Source: Eutrophocola sp965662685 (GTDB lineage: Bacteria; Pseudomonadota; Gammaproteobacteria; Pseudomonadales; Pseudohongiellaceae). From it: a stretch of DNA of 32,556 nt. Below the pieces are notes generated by a model. It did not search any database. It worked only from the letters and a program-made list of their open reading frames with translations, and was not told the DNA's origin. Location of the stretch: NCBI GenBank assembly GCA_965662685.1, contig CBFIIQ010000036.1, positions 1 through 32,556 on the forward strand. The letters run 5' to 3'. Positions 24,404 through 32,528 of this stretch are shown piece after piece; the stretch's first letter is position 1; every line of letters starts with the position of its first letter. The position numbers and the translations under genes are program-made.

Positions 24404-24782
24404 GTTGACACCCTGCCTTTAGATTTTTTTAAGGGATTGATTTTGTTGGTATTAATGTCAGGTTTACATAATCACAGGCGAACCTGGCAATAAACCAGCT
24501 TGCCTGGAACTGAGTTCTGGGACTCAGACTGCAGACCGCGTCAGGTCCAGTCCAGCAGGGAGAAAAAACCGCTGAGAAAGCCGGCTTTGATTTTTTTTCG
24601 GGGTTTCATAAAGGCTACTTCAATCACTTGCTACGATGCAGGGACATAGTCTACTGAAAAAGAAGGGGATTGAAACCTGTTAAACCTGTTTTAGAGAGCC
24701 AAAACCTTTGCAATTGCTGCGCTTTGCCATTAAAATCCTCCGCCCTTAAACCCAGGGAATAACCAAATCAGGTGTTTTTTAC
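24404..24782. other. Divergent intergenic region, ammonia-lyase / rpsU
   Basis: No gene in these 379 bp. They hold the leaders of two divergent genes. A perfect 6-bp dyad CTGAGT/ACTCAG (24510-24527) with a 6-nt loop and a palindrome AAAGCCGGCTTT followed by GATTTTTTTT (about 24576-24597) are visible. The second may be a weak terminator read rightward, insulating rpsU from upstream transcription. The rpsU promoter is listed separately. Confidence 0.5.
24708..24736 (+). promoter_or_regulatory. Sigma-70 promoter of rpsU
   Basis: TTGCAA (24708-24713), a 17-bp spacer and TAAAAT (24731-24736) give 4/6 and 5/6 matches to the sigma-70 boxes at ideal spacing. Transcription would start near 24743, giving a leader of about 40 nt before rpsU. 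This is a strong candidate for the main promoter of the macromolecular synthesis genes. Confidence 0.65.
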
Positions 24783-24998
24783 ATGCCAATTGTAAAATTG
24801 AAAGAAAACGAGCCTTTTGACGTAGCACTTCGCCGCTTCAAACGTTCTTGTGAAAAAGCAGGCATACTCGCTGAAGTACGTCGTCGTGAGTTTTATGAAA
24901 AGCCAACTTCTGTGCGCAAGCGCAAAGCTGCTGCTGCGGTAAAGCGTCATGCCAAAAAAGTGTCTCGTGAATCTCGTCGCACTCAGCGTCTTTATTAA
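24783..24998 (+). CDS. rpsU: 30S ribosomal protein S21 (bS21)
   Basis: 71 residues, exactly the usual length, very basic. MPIVKLKENEPFDVALRRFK and the Arg/Lys-rich C-terminus (VSRESRRTQRLY) are the family's ends. bS21 sits on the 30S platform near the anti-Shine-Dalgarno sequence and helps initiation. It heads the rpsU-dnaG-rpoD group. AGGTG lies 9 nt before the ATG. Confidence 0.97.
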   Translation: MPIVKLKENEPFDVALRRFKRSCEKAGILAEVRRREFYEKPTSVRKRKAAAAVKRHAKKVSRESRRTQRLY

Positions 24999-25035
24999 TT
25001 TTCATTAATTAACTCGCAAAAAAATCTCCACGCTT

Positions 25036-25488
25036 ATGTCGGAACACCCACTCAAACAAAGCATCACTGATGCGATGAAAGATGCCATGCGCGCGAAAGA
25101 TAAGCCGCGCCTGTCAACTATTCGTCTTATGCTTTCGGAGCTTAAAAGAATTGAAGTGGATGAACGCATCGACTTGCCTGAAGATCGCATCATTTCCATT
25201 CTGGAAAAAATGATCAAGCAACGTCGCGATTCGGTAAAGCAATATACAGATGGTGGCCGTCCGGAACTGGCAGAAGCCGAAAGCACAGAGATTGGTGTGA
25301 TTCAGGAATTCATGCCAGCAGCTTTGAGCGAAGCGGAAATTTCTGAAATTGTCAGCAAAGCCATTACATCAACCGGTGCTGCAGCGATGCAGGACATGGG
25401 CAAGGTGATGAATGAAGTTCGACCTCAACTGGCTGGTCGTGCAGACATGTCCGTAGTCAGCAAAATGGTTAAACAGCAACTCGCCTGA
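25036..25488 (+). CDS. yqeY: GatB/YqeY domain protein
   Basis: 150 residues forming one YqeY domain, the tRNA-binding-tail homologue of GatB. Motifs are TIRLMLSELKRIEVDER near the N-terminus, IKQRRDSVKQYTDGGRPELAE in the middle and MGKVMNEVRPQLAGRADM at the end. The stand-alone protein's role is unknown; its place between rpsU and dnaG in many Proteobacteria suggests a link to translation. It follows rpsU by 37 bp with no terminator between, so it is probably cotranscribed. No Shine-Dalgarno is visible before ATG 25036. Confidence 0.92.
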   Translation: MSEHPLKQSITDAMKDAMRAKDKPRLSTIRLMLSELKRIEVDERIDLPEDRIISILEKMIKQRRDSVKQYTDGGRPELAEAESTEIGVIQEFMPAALSEAEISEIVSKAITSTGAAAMQDMGKVMNEVRPQLAGRADMSVVSKMVKQQLA

Positions 25489-25558
25489 TTCCCTGGTTCT
25501 CCCCTTCCTGTTTCAGGTTGTCCCGACATATTACCGAAGCTCAGCGCTTTAATTCTTT

Positions 25559-26434
25559 TTATTCACCATCCAGGGCTACGCCACATTGCTTGCAGAAGTG
25601 AGCATCTTTGTCATGGTCTCCCTGATTGCAGTTTTTGCATACTCTCAGACTGACATCTACAGGACTTTCCCGCCTTTTCTGCTGTTCGTTAATCAATTCG
25701 GACGAAATAATACCAAATGGCACAGCAATAACTGCGTAACCGGTAATCATGGCGGCGCCTGCAATGACCTGTCCAACCGCTGTCTGCGGCACAATATCAC
25801 CGTAGCCAACAGTGGTGATGGTCACTATGGCCCAGTAGATACTGTGTGGAATACTTTCAAAGCCATGCTCTGGACCCTCTACCAAAAACATCAACGAACC
25901 AAAGATAATAATCAGAATCAACAGGCCATATAAAAAGACAAAAATCTTGTGACGCGCATTAACAAGGGCATTGAGCAGAAGGCTGGCCTCGCCGACGTAA
26001 CGCGCCAGTTTCAGTATTCGAAACACTCGCAATACCCGCAGACTCCGGATCACAATGAGGTAGACTCCGCCCGGCCAGAGAAACGCGATATAGGTTGGCA
26101 AAATGGAGAACAGATCAATTAATCCATAAAAACTGAAAGCATAGCCTCGGGTTGAAGGGGTGCAATACAAACGTAACAGATACTCCACCGTGAACAGCAG
26201 CGTGAAAACCCATTCCAGCAGGGCGAGCTGCTCGTGGTAGCGCGTATTAATGGATGCTACGGAATCCAGCATCACTGCTACGACACTGGCAAAAATAGTA
26301 ACAATCAGAACCACATCAAACAGTCGTCCTGATTTTGACTCATAACCAAAAATCACCTGGTAAAGTTTCTTCTTCAATAGATCCTGGTTTGATGAGTCCC
26401 TGGGTGACTTACTGGATGCCTCTGATTTCGCCAT
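25559..26434 (-). CDS. Voltage-gated potassium channel (6TM) with C-terminal zinc ribbon
   Basis: 291 residues from ATG 26434. Six transmembrane segments lie at about 39-58, 68-88, 99-120, 125-145, 162-186 and 218-244. S4 carries Arg130, 133, 136 and 139 at every third position, the voltage-sensor pattern, and the pore has TTVGYGD (207-213), the potassium selectivity filter. After S6 a short charged linker leads to Cys266-x2-Cys269 and Cys281-x2-Cys284, a zinc-ribbon-like tail in place of the RCK/TrkA-N domain of Kch. The upstream GTG at 26491 would add 19 polar residues without a ribosome site. It is divergent from the ClC gene across 141 bp and opposite in strand to the rpsU-rpoD genes. Confidence 0.9.
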   Translation of the reverse strand: MAKSEASSKSPRDSSNQDLLKKKLYQVIFGYESKSGRLFDVVLIVTIFASVVAVMLDSVASINTRYHEQLALLEWVFTLLFTVEYLLRLYCTPSTRGYAFSFYGLIDLFSILPTYIAFLWPGGVYLIVIRSLRVLRVFRILKLARYVGEASLLLNALVNARHKIFVFLYGLLILIIIFGSLMFLVEGPEHGFESIPHSIYWAIVTITTVGYGDIVPQTAVGQVIAGAAMITGYAVIAVPFGIISSELINEQQKRRESPVDVSLRVCKNCNQGDHDKDAHFCKQCGVALDGE

Positions 26435-26575
26435 TACACTTCTTTCCCGGTTTAACTCTGTCGACTGTTGTCTTGATATTCTAACAGTCACAATGTAATC
26501 AGTATCAATTGCTTCTTTATTAATGTGGAATTGCTCTGGTTTATGCCTGAGATAGCAATCGGTAAAGTCGTTATA

Positions 26576-28300
26576 ATGAGGCTTTTAACGTGGCGCAAAC
26601 CCTTGAACTTAAAACACTCACTATATAGCCTGCTGTCCCGCGATGAAGCCAAACTGCCGATGGCCATTCTTGGCGTACTTGTAGGCATTCTGGCAGGTGT
26701 TGTGGTTAACCTGTTTCGTTTTGTGCTGGAAGAAGTATTTCCGTATTTTTCTGGCGGCCTGAACCATGATGATTTTGAATCTCTGTCGCCACTATGGCAT
26801 TTCTTTCTTCCGGTTATCGGCTGCATTATCATCGGCCAACTGCTTCACTCCCTGACACCGGAACTACGTCGAATGGGTGTCAGTTATGTAATCGACAAGG
26901 TTCAGCATTTCCGAACCCGCATGCCCCTCCGCAATGCCCTCATGCAGTTTATTACTGCATCCATCGCCCTGTTGAGTGGCGGCTCTTGCGGCCGCGAGGG
27001 ACCAGCTATCCACCTTGGCGCATCCTGTGGCGGTGGTATCGGCAGTCTGCTCGCTCTCCCCAATAACAGTATTCGACTACTCATTGCCAGCGGGAGCGCG
27101 GCGGCCATTGCCGCGGCTTTTAATACCCCCGTTGCCGGTGTGATTTTTGCCATGGAAGTGATTCTTATGGAGTATGCCGTGTCGGGAATTATCCCGGTCA
27201 TTGTCGCAGCCGTGAGTGGAACGGTTGTGACCCAACTGCTTTATGGAGACGAACCAGTCTTTATCATTGAGGCAGTAACCATGAATAGTCTCTGGCAAAT
27301 TCCTTATGTGGTTCTGATGGGGCTGGTGATTGGTGGACTGGCTAGCAGTTTTGTGAAAATTCACAAATTAGCTGTCAGTTTCAATCATATTGATCTGCGC
27401 CTGCGCTTGTTTCTCACCGGCCTCATTACCGGCATTACCGCCTTGTTTCTGCCTGAAGTAATGGGTACCGGTTATGACACGCTGAATGACGCTCTGCAGG
27501 GTAATCTGGGGCTGTCATTTCTGCTGACCCTGTTATTTGTAAAACTGATTGTCACTGCGGCCGGGCTTGGACTGGGATTACCAGGGGGGCTTATTGGCCC
27601 CAGTCTGATGCTTGGCGGAATGGCCGGGGCCGCAGCCGGTATTGTTGGCGAACAATTTATTCCCGGTACATTTTCGTCCGGTACGTTTTATGTCCTGATC
27701 GGTATGTGCGCAATGATGGGAGCTACCCTGCAGGCCCCGCTGGCAGCCCTGATGGCACTGCTGGAGCTTAGTGACAACCCCAATATTATTCTTCCCGCCA
27801 TGCTCATTATTGTAGTGGCCAATATTACCAGTTCGGAAATTTTCAAAACCCGCTCTGTTTTTCACAATACCCTGGAATCAGGCCAAAGCGGTTTCTCCCC
27901 GGAGTTATCCCGCTTTCTGAGTCGCTTCGGGATCAGTACTATCGTCAATTATAAATTCATTACGCTTAAGCCAGAGACTGAAAAAGACACTGTGATAAAA
28001 ACACTGGAGACCAATCCGGAGTGGATCGTAATTAATTACGAGGGTGATAATGATGCCGTCATCAGCCGCTCTGCCCTTGAGCTTGCTCTGGACAATCCCG
28101 AGTTCACGCTGGAAAAACTGGAAGCTGCCACAGCCATAATACCGATATCCAGACATGCCACTTTGCTGGAAGCTCTGGAAATTCTTAGTGAGAAAAAAGC
28201 CAACTACGGCTATATTCATATCCCCGATCAAAACGGCAACCAGGTCATCTCCGGAGTTTTCTCTCAAGATGATATTATGGCCGTCTATAAGGGCAAATAA
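26576..28300 (+). CDS. ClC-family chloride channel/transporter with degenerate CBS pair
   Basis: 574 residues from ATG 26576. About ten to twelve hydrophobic helices form the ClC core; motifs are GSCGREGPAIHLG with the gating Glu141, FNTPVAGVIFAMEV, and GLPGGLIGPSLMLGG. The GSGIPE filter motif of classical ClCs is replaced by MGVSYVI (about 100-106). The inner proton Glu of exchangers (E203 of E. coli ClcA) is Val195 here, while the preceding Glu is kept. Residues ~440-574 resemble two weak CBS domains. The start is uncertain: GTG 26525 adds 17 residues, and a TATAAT at 26572-26577 overlaps ATG 26576; if that is the promoter, translation would begin lower, for example at ATG 26660. dnaG follows after 99 bp. 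Confidence 0.9.
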   Translation: MRLLTWRKPLNLKHSLYSLLSRDEAKLPMAILGVLVGILAGVVVNLFRFVLEEVFPYFSGGLNHDDFESLSPLWHFFLPVIGCIIIGQLLHSLTPELRRMGVSYVIDKVQHFRTRMPLRNALMQFITASIALLSGGSCGREGPAIHLGASCGGGIGSLLALPNNSIRLLIASGSAAAIAAAFNTPVAGVIFAMEVILMEYAVSGIIPVIVAAVSGTVVTQLLYGDEPVFIIEAVTMNSLWQIPYVVLMGLVIGGLASSFVKIHKLAVSFNHIDLRLRLFLTGLITGITALFLPEVMGTGYDTLNDALQGNLGLSFLLTLLFVKLIVTAAGLGLGLPGGLIGPSLMLGGMAGAAAGIVGEQFIPGTFSSGTFYVLIGMCAMMGATLQAPLAALMALLELSDNPNIILPAMLIIVVANITSSEIFKTRSVFHNTLESGQSGFSPELSRFLSRFGISTIVNYKFITLKPETEKDTVIKTLETNPEWIVINYEGDNDAVISRSALELALDNPEFTLEKLEAATAIIPISRHATLLEALEILSEKKANYGYIHIPDQNGNQVISGVFSQDDIMAVYKGK

Positions 28301-28399
28301 CCCAATAAGTATTCATCAGGGGATGTAAGTCATGCAGGCCAAGCTCCTGTATCTGGTTTTCCCTTGAAACTTTTAACTTCTGACTTGTAAATAACAACT

Positions 28400-30166
28400 A
28401 TGGCGGGAATGATCCCACAAGGTTTTATCGATGATCTGCTGGCCCGTGTGGACATTGTGGATGTTATCGATGCGCGTACCACGCTGAAAAAAACCGGCAA
28501 GAATTATTCCGGCCTGTGCCCTTTCCATAACGAGAAAACCCCCTCCTTTAGTGTGGAACCAGACAAACAGTTTTATTACTGCTTTGGCTGTGGTGCCGGG
28601 GGCAACGCCATTGGCTTCGTGATGAATTACGAAAACCTTGATTTCCCTGACGCCATAGAAAATATTGCTGCCCAGATGGGCATTGAAGTACCCAGAGAAG
28701 AATCCTCGGTATCGCAAAAAGTCAGGGAAAAAAACCAGTCAATTTATGATGTGCTGCAGCAAAGTGCCCGTTATTACCAGGCCCAGCTACGCCAGCATCC
28801 GCAACGCACTCGCGCCGTGGAATATCTGAAAAGTCGTGGCCTGTCCGGGGAAATCGCCAGAGACTTTGCCCTCGGGTACGCACCACCGGGTTGGGGCAAT
28901 CTGCTGCAAGCTGTCGGGAGCAATGAGCAGCAAAAGAAAGCCCTGTTAAATGCCGGCATGCTGATTGAAAACCCGGAAAATAAAACTCATCCCCTTTATG
29001 ACCGTTTTCGTGACCGCATTATTTACCCGATTCGTGACAGCCGCGGTCGCATCATTGCCTTTGGCGGACGCGTGCTGGGCGATGATAAGCCGAAGTATCT
29101 TAACTCGCCGGAGACGCCGGTATTCCATAAGGGAGAAGAGCTCTACGGACTATACGAAGCACGCAAGAATACCCGCAAACTGGAACGCATAGTCATTGTG
29201 GAAGGCTATATGGACGTCATTGCCCTGACCCAGAATGAAATCCCCTACTGTGTCGCTACGCTTGGTACCGCTACCTCGACTGCCCACCTCAGACGCTTGT
29301 TTAAACTGGTTCCTGAAGTGGTGTTTTGTTTCGACGGGGATAACGCAGGTCGGGATGCTGCCTGGCGCGCTTTTGAGCAGGTACTGCCACTAATGGAAGA
29401 TGGACGCACTGCACGCTTTTTATTCCTGCCGGAAGGCGAAGACCCTGACAGTCAGGTACGCCGCATTGGCAAAAGTGAATTTGTGCGTAATATTTCTGAA
29501 GCCACGCAGCTGGCTGAATTTTTCTTTGAGTCACTGGGCAAAAAGGTGGATATGAATTCACTGGAAGGTCGAGCCAGTCTCGGCAAAATGGCTTTACCCC
29601 ATATAAAGAAAATTCCTGCGGGCATTTATCATCAGCTGATCCTTGACCAGCTATCCTCCATCACCGGTGTTGATCTGCAAACTATTCAGGCCATGGATAA
29701 CCCAAATCCTCCGACCAGCTCACCCCAAGCCATGAAGGCATCGCCGCCCCCTGCGGTAATGAAAAAAAAGAGTGGGCGTTCGGTCTGCATGAAAGCAGTG
29801 AATCTGATCCTGTTAAAACCTGACATGGTGGCCGAGCTTGATGAAAACGGAGAGCTTTCTGAAATTGATAGCCCCGATATCGACCTGTTACTGCAGGTTA
29901 TCGCTCTGGCTAAAAAGTACCCTTCCAGTTCCACCCCGGAACTGCTCGGACGGATTTATGCCACACCACTGGGTAGTCAGCTGACCCAGTTGCTCAGCAA
30001 GGAACAGATCACTCCAACGGAGGGCGTGGTGCAGGAATTTAATGAGATTATTAACCATTTATTGCACACCCAGCGCCGCCGTCTCAGCCACCATAACTGG
30101 CTGGAAGAGGCACGGCAGAAAGTCAAATCCAGAAGAATTGACCAGATTCCGCCGGAAGAATCCTGA
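28400..30166 (+). CDS. dnaG: DNA primase DnaG
   Basis: 588 residues. The N-terminal zinc-binding domain has CPFHNEKTPSF and CFGCGAGG (Cys/His/Cys/Cys). The polymerase core has RFRDRIIYPIRDSRGRIIAFGGR and the TOPRIM motifs VEGYMDVIAL and FDGDNAGRDAA. The Pro/Ser-rich linker around residues 430-455 leads to the C-terminal helicase-interaction domain that binds DnaB. It makes the RNA primers for replication. The start MAGMIPQGFIDDLLARVDIVDVID matches the family N-terminus; no strong ribosome site is seen. The gene is separated from rpsU-yqeY by the inserted channel pair, so it needs its own promoter or reads from the ClC transcript. Confidence 0.97.
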   Translation: MAGMIPQGFIDDLLARVDIVDVIDARTTLKKTGKNYSGLCPFHNEKTPSFSVEPDKQFYYCFGCGAGGNAIGFVMNYENLDFPDAIENIAAQMGIEVPREESSVSQKVREKNQSIYDVLQQSARYYQAQLRQHPQRTRAVEYLKSRGLSGEIARDFALGYAPPGWGNLLQAVGSNEQQKKALLNAGMLIENPENKTHPLYDRFRDRIIYPIRDSRGRIIAFGGRVLGDDKPKYLNSPETPVFHKGEELYGLYEARKNTRKLERIVIVEGYMDVIALTQNEIPYCVATLGTATSTAHLRRLFKLVPEVVFCFDGDNAGRDAAWRAFEQVLPLMEDGRTARFLFLPEGEDPDSQVRRIGKSEFVRNISEATQLAEFFFESLGKKVDMNSLEGRASLGKMALPHIKKIPAGIYHQLILDQLSSITGVDLQTIQAMDNPNPPTSSPQAMKASPPPAVMKKKSGRSVCMKAVNLILLKPDMVAELDENGELSEIDSPDIDLLLQVIALAKKYPSSSTPELLGRIYATPLGSQLTQLLSKEQITPTEGVVQEFNEIINHLLHTQRRRLSHHNWLEEARQKVKSRRIDQIPPEES

Positions 30167-30250
30167 AAGTTAGGCATATGCCATTGAAATTTGCTGTTAC
30201 TGCCACCATTTAAGAGTGAAATAGCGGTGGAATCAAAACCCTCTTTTCGT

Positions 30251-30256
30251 TAAAAT
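30251..30256 (+). promoter_or_regulatory. Possible -10 box upstream of rpoD
   Basis: TAAAAT at 30251-30256 lies in TTCGTTAAAATACGCGG, 55 bp before rpoD, and resembles the rpsU -10 context. The -35 at 17 bp (TGGAAT) is poor, so the box may belong to an activated or internal promoter. Confidence 0.35.
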
Positions 30257-30310
30257 ACGCGGTCATTTTCCCCTGCCAAATATTAGTCAAGTACAGGAAT
30301 TGCAGAATAT

Positions 30311-32146
30311 ATGAGCAACGTCCAAGCACAACAATCCAGCCTCAAGGCCCTGATCGCAAAAGGAAAGGAGCAGAACTACCTGACCTATGCCCAGGTGAAT
30401 GATCACCTGCCCGATACCATTTCCGATCCGGATCAGGTGGAAGACATCATTCAGATGATTGATGACATGGGGATCAAGGTCTTTGAAACCGCTCCAGATG
30501 CTGATCAGTTGCTGATGATTGAAAGCGAGACTGATGAACTCGCTGCGGCTGAGGCTGCAGCAGCACTGGCAGCAGTTGAAAATGAAGCCGGCCGGACTAC
30601 TGACCCAGTGCGTATGTACATGCGTGAAATGGGTACCGTTGAACTGCTGACCCGTGAAGGCGAAATCGCCATTGCCAAGCGCATTGAGGAAGGTATTCGT
30701 GAACTGATGTCTGCCATGGCATTCTTCCCCGGCACAATCGAGCGCGTGCTTGATGAATATGACCTGGTAGAAAAAGAAGAAAAACGTCTTGCTGATATTC
30801 TTATTGGCTATCTTGACCTGAATGAAGAAGTGATTCCGGCGCCTGTCATCGATGACACTGTCACCAAAGAAGCTGATGATTCTGACTCTGATGATGACAC
30901 CAGTGACGACGATGATGACGACGAAGCGCCAACCGGTCCAGATCCGGAAGAAGCGCGCATTCGTTTTGACGAATTACGTAAACAGCATCGCTCTTCCCTG
31001 CGCCAGCTGAAAAAATATGGCCGCCAGCATGAGAAAGGCATTGAGGCCATGGAGAAACTTGGCGAAGTATTCAAGTTCTTCAAACTCGCCCCAAAACAGT
31101 TTGATCCGCTGCTTGAGCACATTCGAGGCTGTCTGATGCGAATTCGTCGCCACGAAAGAGGCATTCGCAACCTTGCTATCAACACCGGCAAAATGCCACG
31201 CAGTGTATTTATCAAGAGCTTCCCAGGCAATGAAGTCAACCTGAAATGGCTCGACACACATTTACGCCGCAAGCCATATTCTGAAACGCTGGCTAATGTC
31301 AAAGTTGAAATCTTGCGAGCCCAGAAAAAGATGGCCCTGCTGGAAGAAGAAACCGGCTTGACCATTGGCGAAATCAAGGACATCAATCGCAAGATGTCGA
31401 TCGGCGAAGCCAAGTCGCGTCGTGCCAAGAAAGACATGGTAGAAGCCAACCTGCGTCTGGTGATCTCTATCGCGAAAAAATACACCAACCGTGGCTTGCA
31501 GTTCCTCGACCTGATTCAGGAAGGCAATATCGGCCTGATGAAAGCAGTAGATAAATTCGAATACCGCCGCGGTTATAAATTCTCGACCTATGCCACCTGG
31601 TGGATCCGACAGGCCATCACCCGCTCCATTGCGGACCAGGCCCGTACCATCCGTATTCCAGTGCACATGATTGAAACAATCAATAAGCTCAACCGTATTT
31701 CACGCCAGATGCTGCACGAAAAAGGGCGCGAGCCAACGCCGGAAGAACTGGGCGAGCGCATGGAGCTGTCGGAAGACAAGATTCGCAAAGTACTGAAAAT
31801 AGCCAAAGAACCTATCTCCATGGAAACGCCTATTGGTGATGACGAAGATTCCCATCTGGGTGACTTTATCGAAGATGCCAACATCGACTCTCCTGTGGAC
31901 TCCTCACTGGACGAAGGCCTGCGTGAAGCCACCAAGGAAGTGCTGGGCAGTCTGACCGCAAGAGAAGCCAAAGTACTGCGTATGCGCTTCGGTATTGATA
32001 TGAATACCGACCATACCCTGGAAGAAGTGGGGAAACAGTTCGATGTGACCCGTGAGCGTATTCGTCAGATCGAAGCCAAGGCATTGCGCAAGTTGCGTCA
32101 TCCGACCCGCTCGGATCATCTGAAGAGCTTCCTGGACGAGTCCTAA
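30311..32146 (+). CDS. rpoD: RNA polymerase sigma factor RpoD (sigma-70)
   Basis: 611 residues, the length of primary sigma factors. Region 1.1 spans about 1-80; region 1.2 has DPVRMYMREMGTVELLTREGE. A non-conserved region with an acidic run (DSDDDTSDDDDDDE, about 194-207) follows. Region 2 has RLVISIAKKYTNRGLQFLDL and EYRRGYKFSTYATWWIRQAI, which recognise and melt the -10. Region 3 has RIPVHMIETINKLNR. Region 4 has TLEEVGKQFDVTRERIRQIEAKALRKLRHP, the helix-turn-helix for the -35. AGGA lies 11 nt before ATG, rather far. A strong terminator follows. It directs transcription of housekeeping genes. Confidence 0.98.
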   Translation: MSNVQAQQSSLKALIAKGKEQNYLTYAQVNDHLPDTISDPDQVEDIIQMIDDMGIKVFETAPDADQLLMIESETDELAAAEAAAALAAVENEAGRTTDPVRMYMREMGTVELLTREGEIAIAKRIEEGIRELMSAMAFFPGTIERVLDEYDLVEKEEKRLADILIGYLDLNEEVIPAPVIDDTVTKEADDSDSDDDTSDDDDDDEAPTGPDPEEARIRFDELRKQHRSSLRQLKKYGRQHEKGIEAMEKLGEVFKFFKLAPKQFDPLLEHIRGCLMRIRRHERGIRNLAINTGKMPRSVFIKSFPGNEVNLKWLDTHLRRKPYSETLANVKVEILRAQKKMALLEEETGLTIGEIKDINRKMSIGEAKSRRAKKDMVEANLRLVISIAKKYTNRGLQFLDLIQEGNIGLMKAVDKFEYRRGYKFSTYATWWIRQAITRSIADQARTIRIPVHMIETINKLNRISRQMLHEKGREPTPEELGERMELSEDKIRKVLKIAKEPISMETPIGDDEDSHLGDFIEDANIDSPVDSSLDEGLREATKEVLGSLTAREAKVLRMRFGIDMNTDHTLEEVGKQFDVTRERIRQIEAKALRKLRHPTRSDHLKSFLDES

Positions 32147-32186
32147 AACCACTTCAGTTTAGAACGGAATTGCTAGAAACAACCAC

Positions 32187-32217
32187 AAGGGCGCATTATA
32201 ATGCGCCCTTTGTTTTT
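32187..32217 (+). terminator. Intrinsic terminator after rpoD
   Basis: AAGGGCGCAT (187-196 of the 32 kb block) and ATGCGCCCTT (32201-32210) form a perfect 10-bp stem around TATA, followed by TTGTTTTT (T-run to 32217). It lies 40 bp after the rpoD stop. Confidence 0.92.
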
Positions 32218-32250
32218 GGGTCTCAATGCCCCCCCCTAAAACAAAGCATT

Positions 32251-32380
32251 ACCCGGTCGAATGGCCAAGCACATAGATGTGCAACACCATTTGGCTTCAG
32301 ACGAGGCGCATGGCTTTTCAAAGGAAGGAGCGTATTACCAATACGTGACTGGGCGAGAACAAGTCGGGCAACGAAGTATC
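32251..32380 (+). repeat. Structured intergenic repeat, unit 1
   Basis: First of two tandem units. Shared blocks are CGAATGGC (32258), GAGGCGC (32303), GAAGGAG (32324), TGACTG (32346) and GCAACGAAG (32368). Between GAAGGAG and TGACTG is a perfect hairpin CGTATT-ACC-AATACG (32331-32345). A second one, GCACAT-AG-ATGTGC (32269-32282), lies near the left end. The unit does not look coding. Confidence 0.72.
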
Positions 32381-32510
32381 AAGCCGAATGGCTAAGCACA
32401 ATTTTAGACAAGTATTTTGTTCTTAATGGAGGCGCGCAGGTTTTTAGACGAAGGAGTGTGCATCTGCACATGACTGAGGAAAAGTAACCTTCGCAACGAA
32501 GAGTAAGGAC
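32381..32510 (+). repeat. Structured intergenic repeat, unit 2
   Basis: Second unit, about 126 bp downstream in register: CGAATGGC (32385), GAGGCGC (32429), GAAGGAG (32450), TGACTG (32471) and GCAACGAAG (32493). The hairpin between GAAGGAG and TGACTG is kept but with wholly different bases, TGTGCA-TC-TGCACA (32457-32470). It ends about 18 bp before the tRNA gene. Confidence 0.72.
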
Positions 32511-32528
32511 AAAAGACGCAGACTAAAA

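Noticed and set aside
24576..24597. Strong terminator at AAAGCCGGCTTT with T8
   Set aside because: The palindrome allows only a 4-bp stem around CCGG, too weak for a confident call; mentioned only in the intergenic entry.
30890..30940. GAT/GAC-rich tract in rpoD as a microsatellite
   Set aside because: It encodes the acidic stretch that varies in primary sigma factors and stays in frame; ordinary for the family.
32170..32487. 105-codon open frame downstream of rpoD
   Set aside because: It starts beside the rpoD terminator and runs through both repeat units; its peptide is a translation of the repeat with no recognisable domain or ribosome site.
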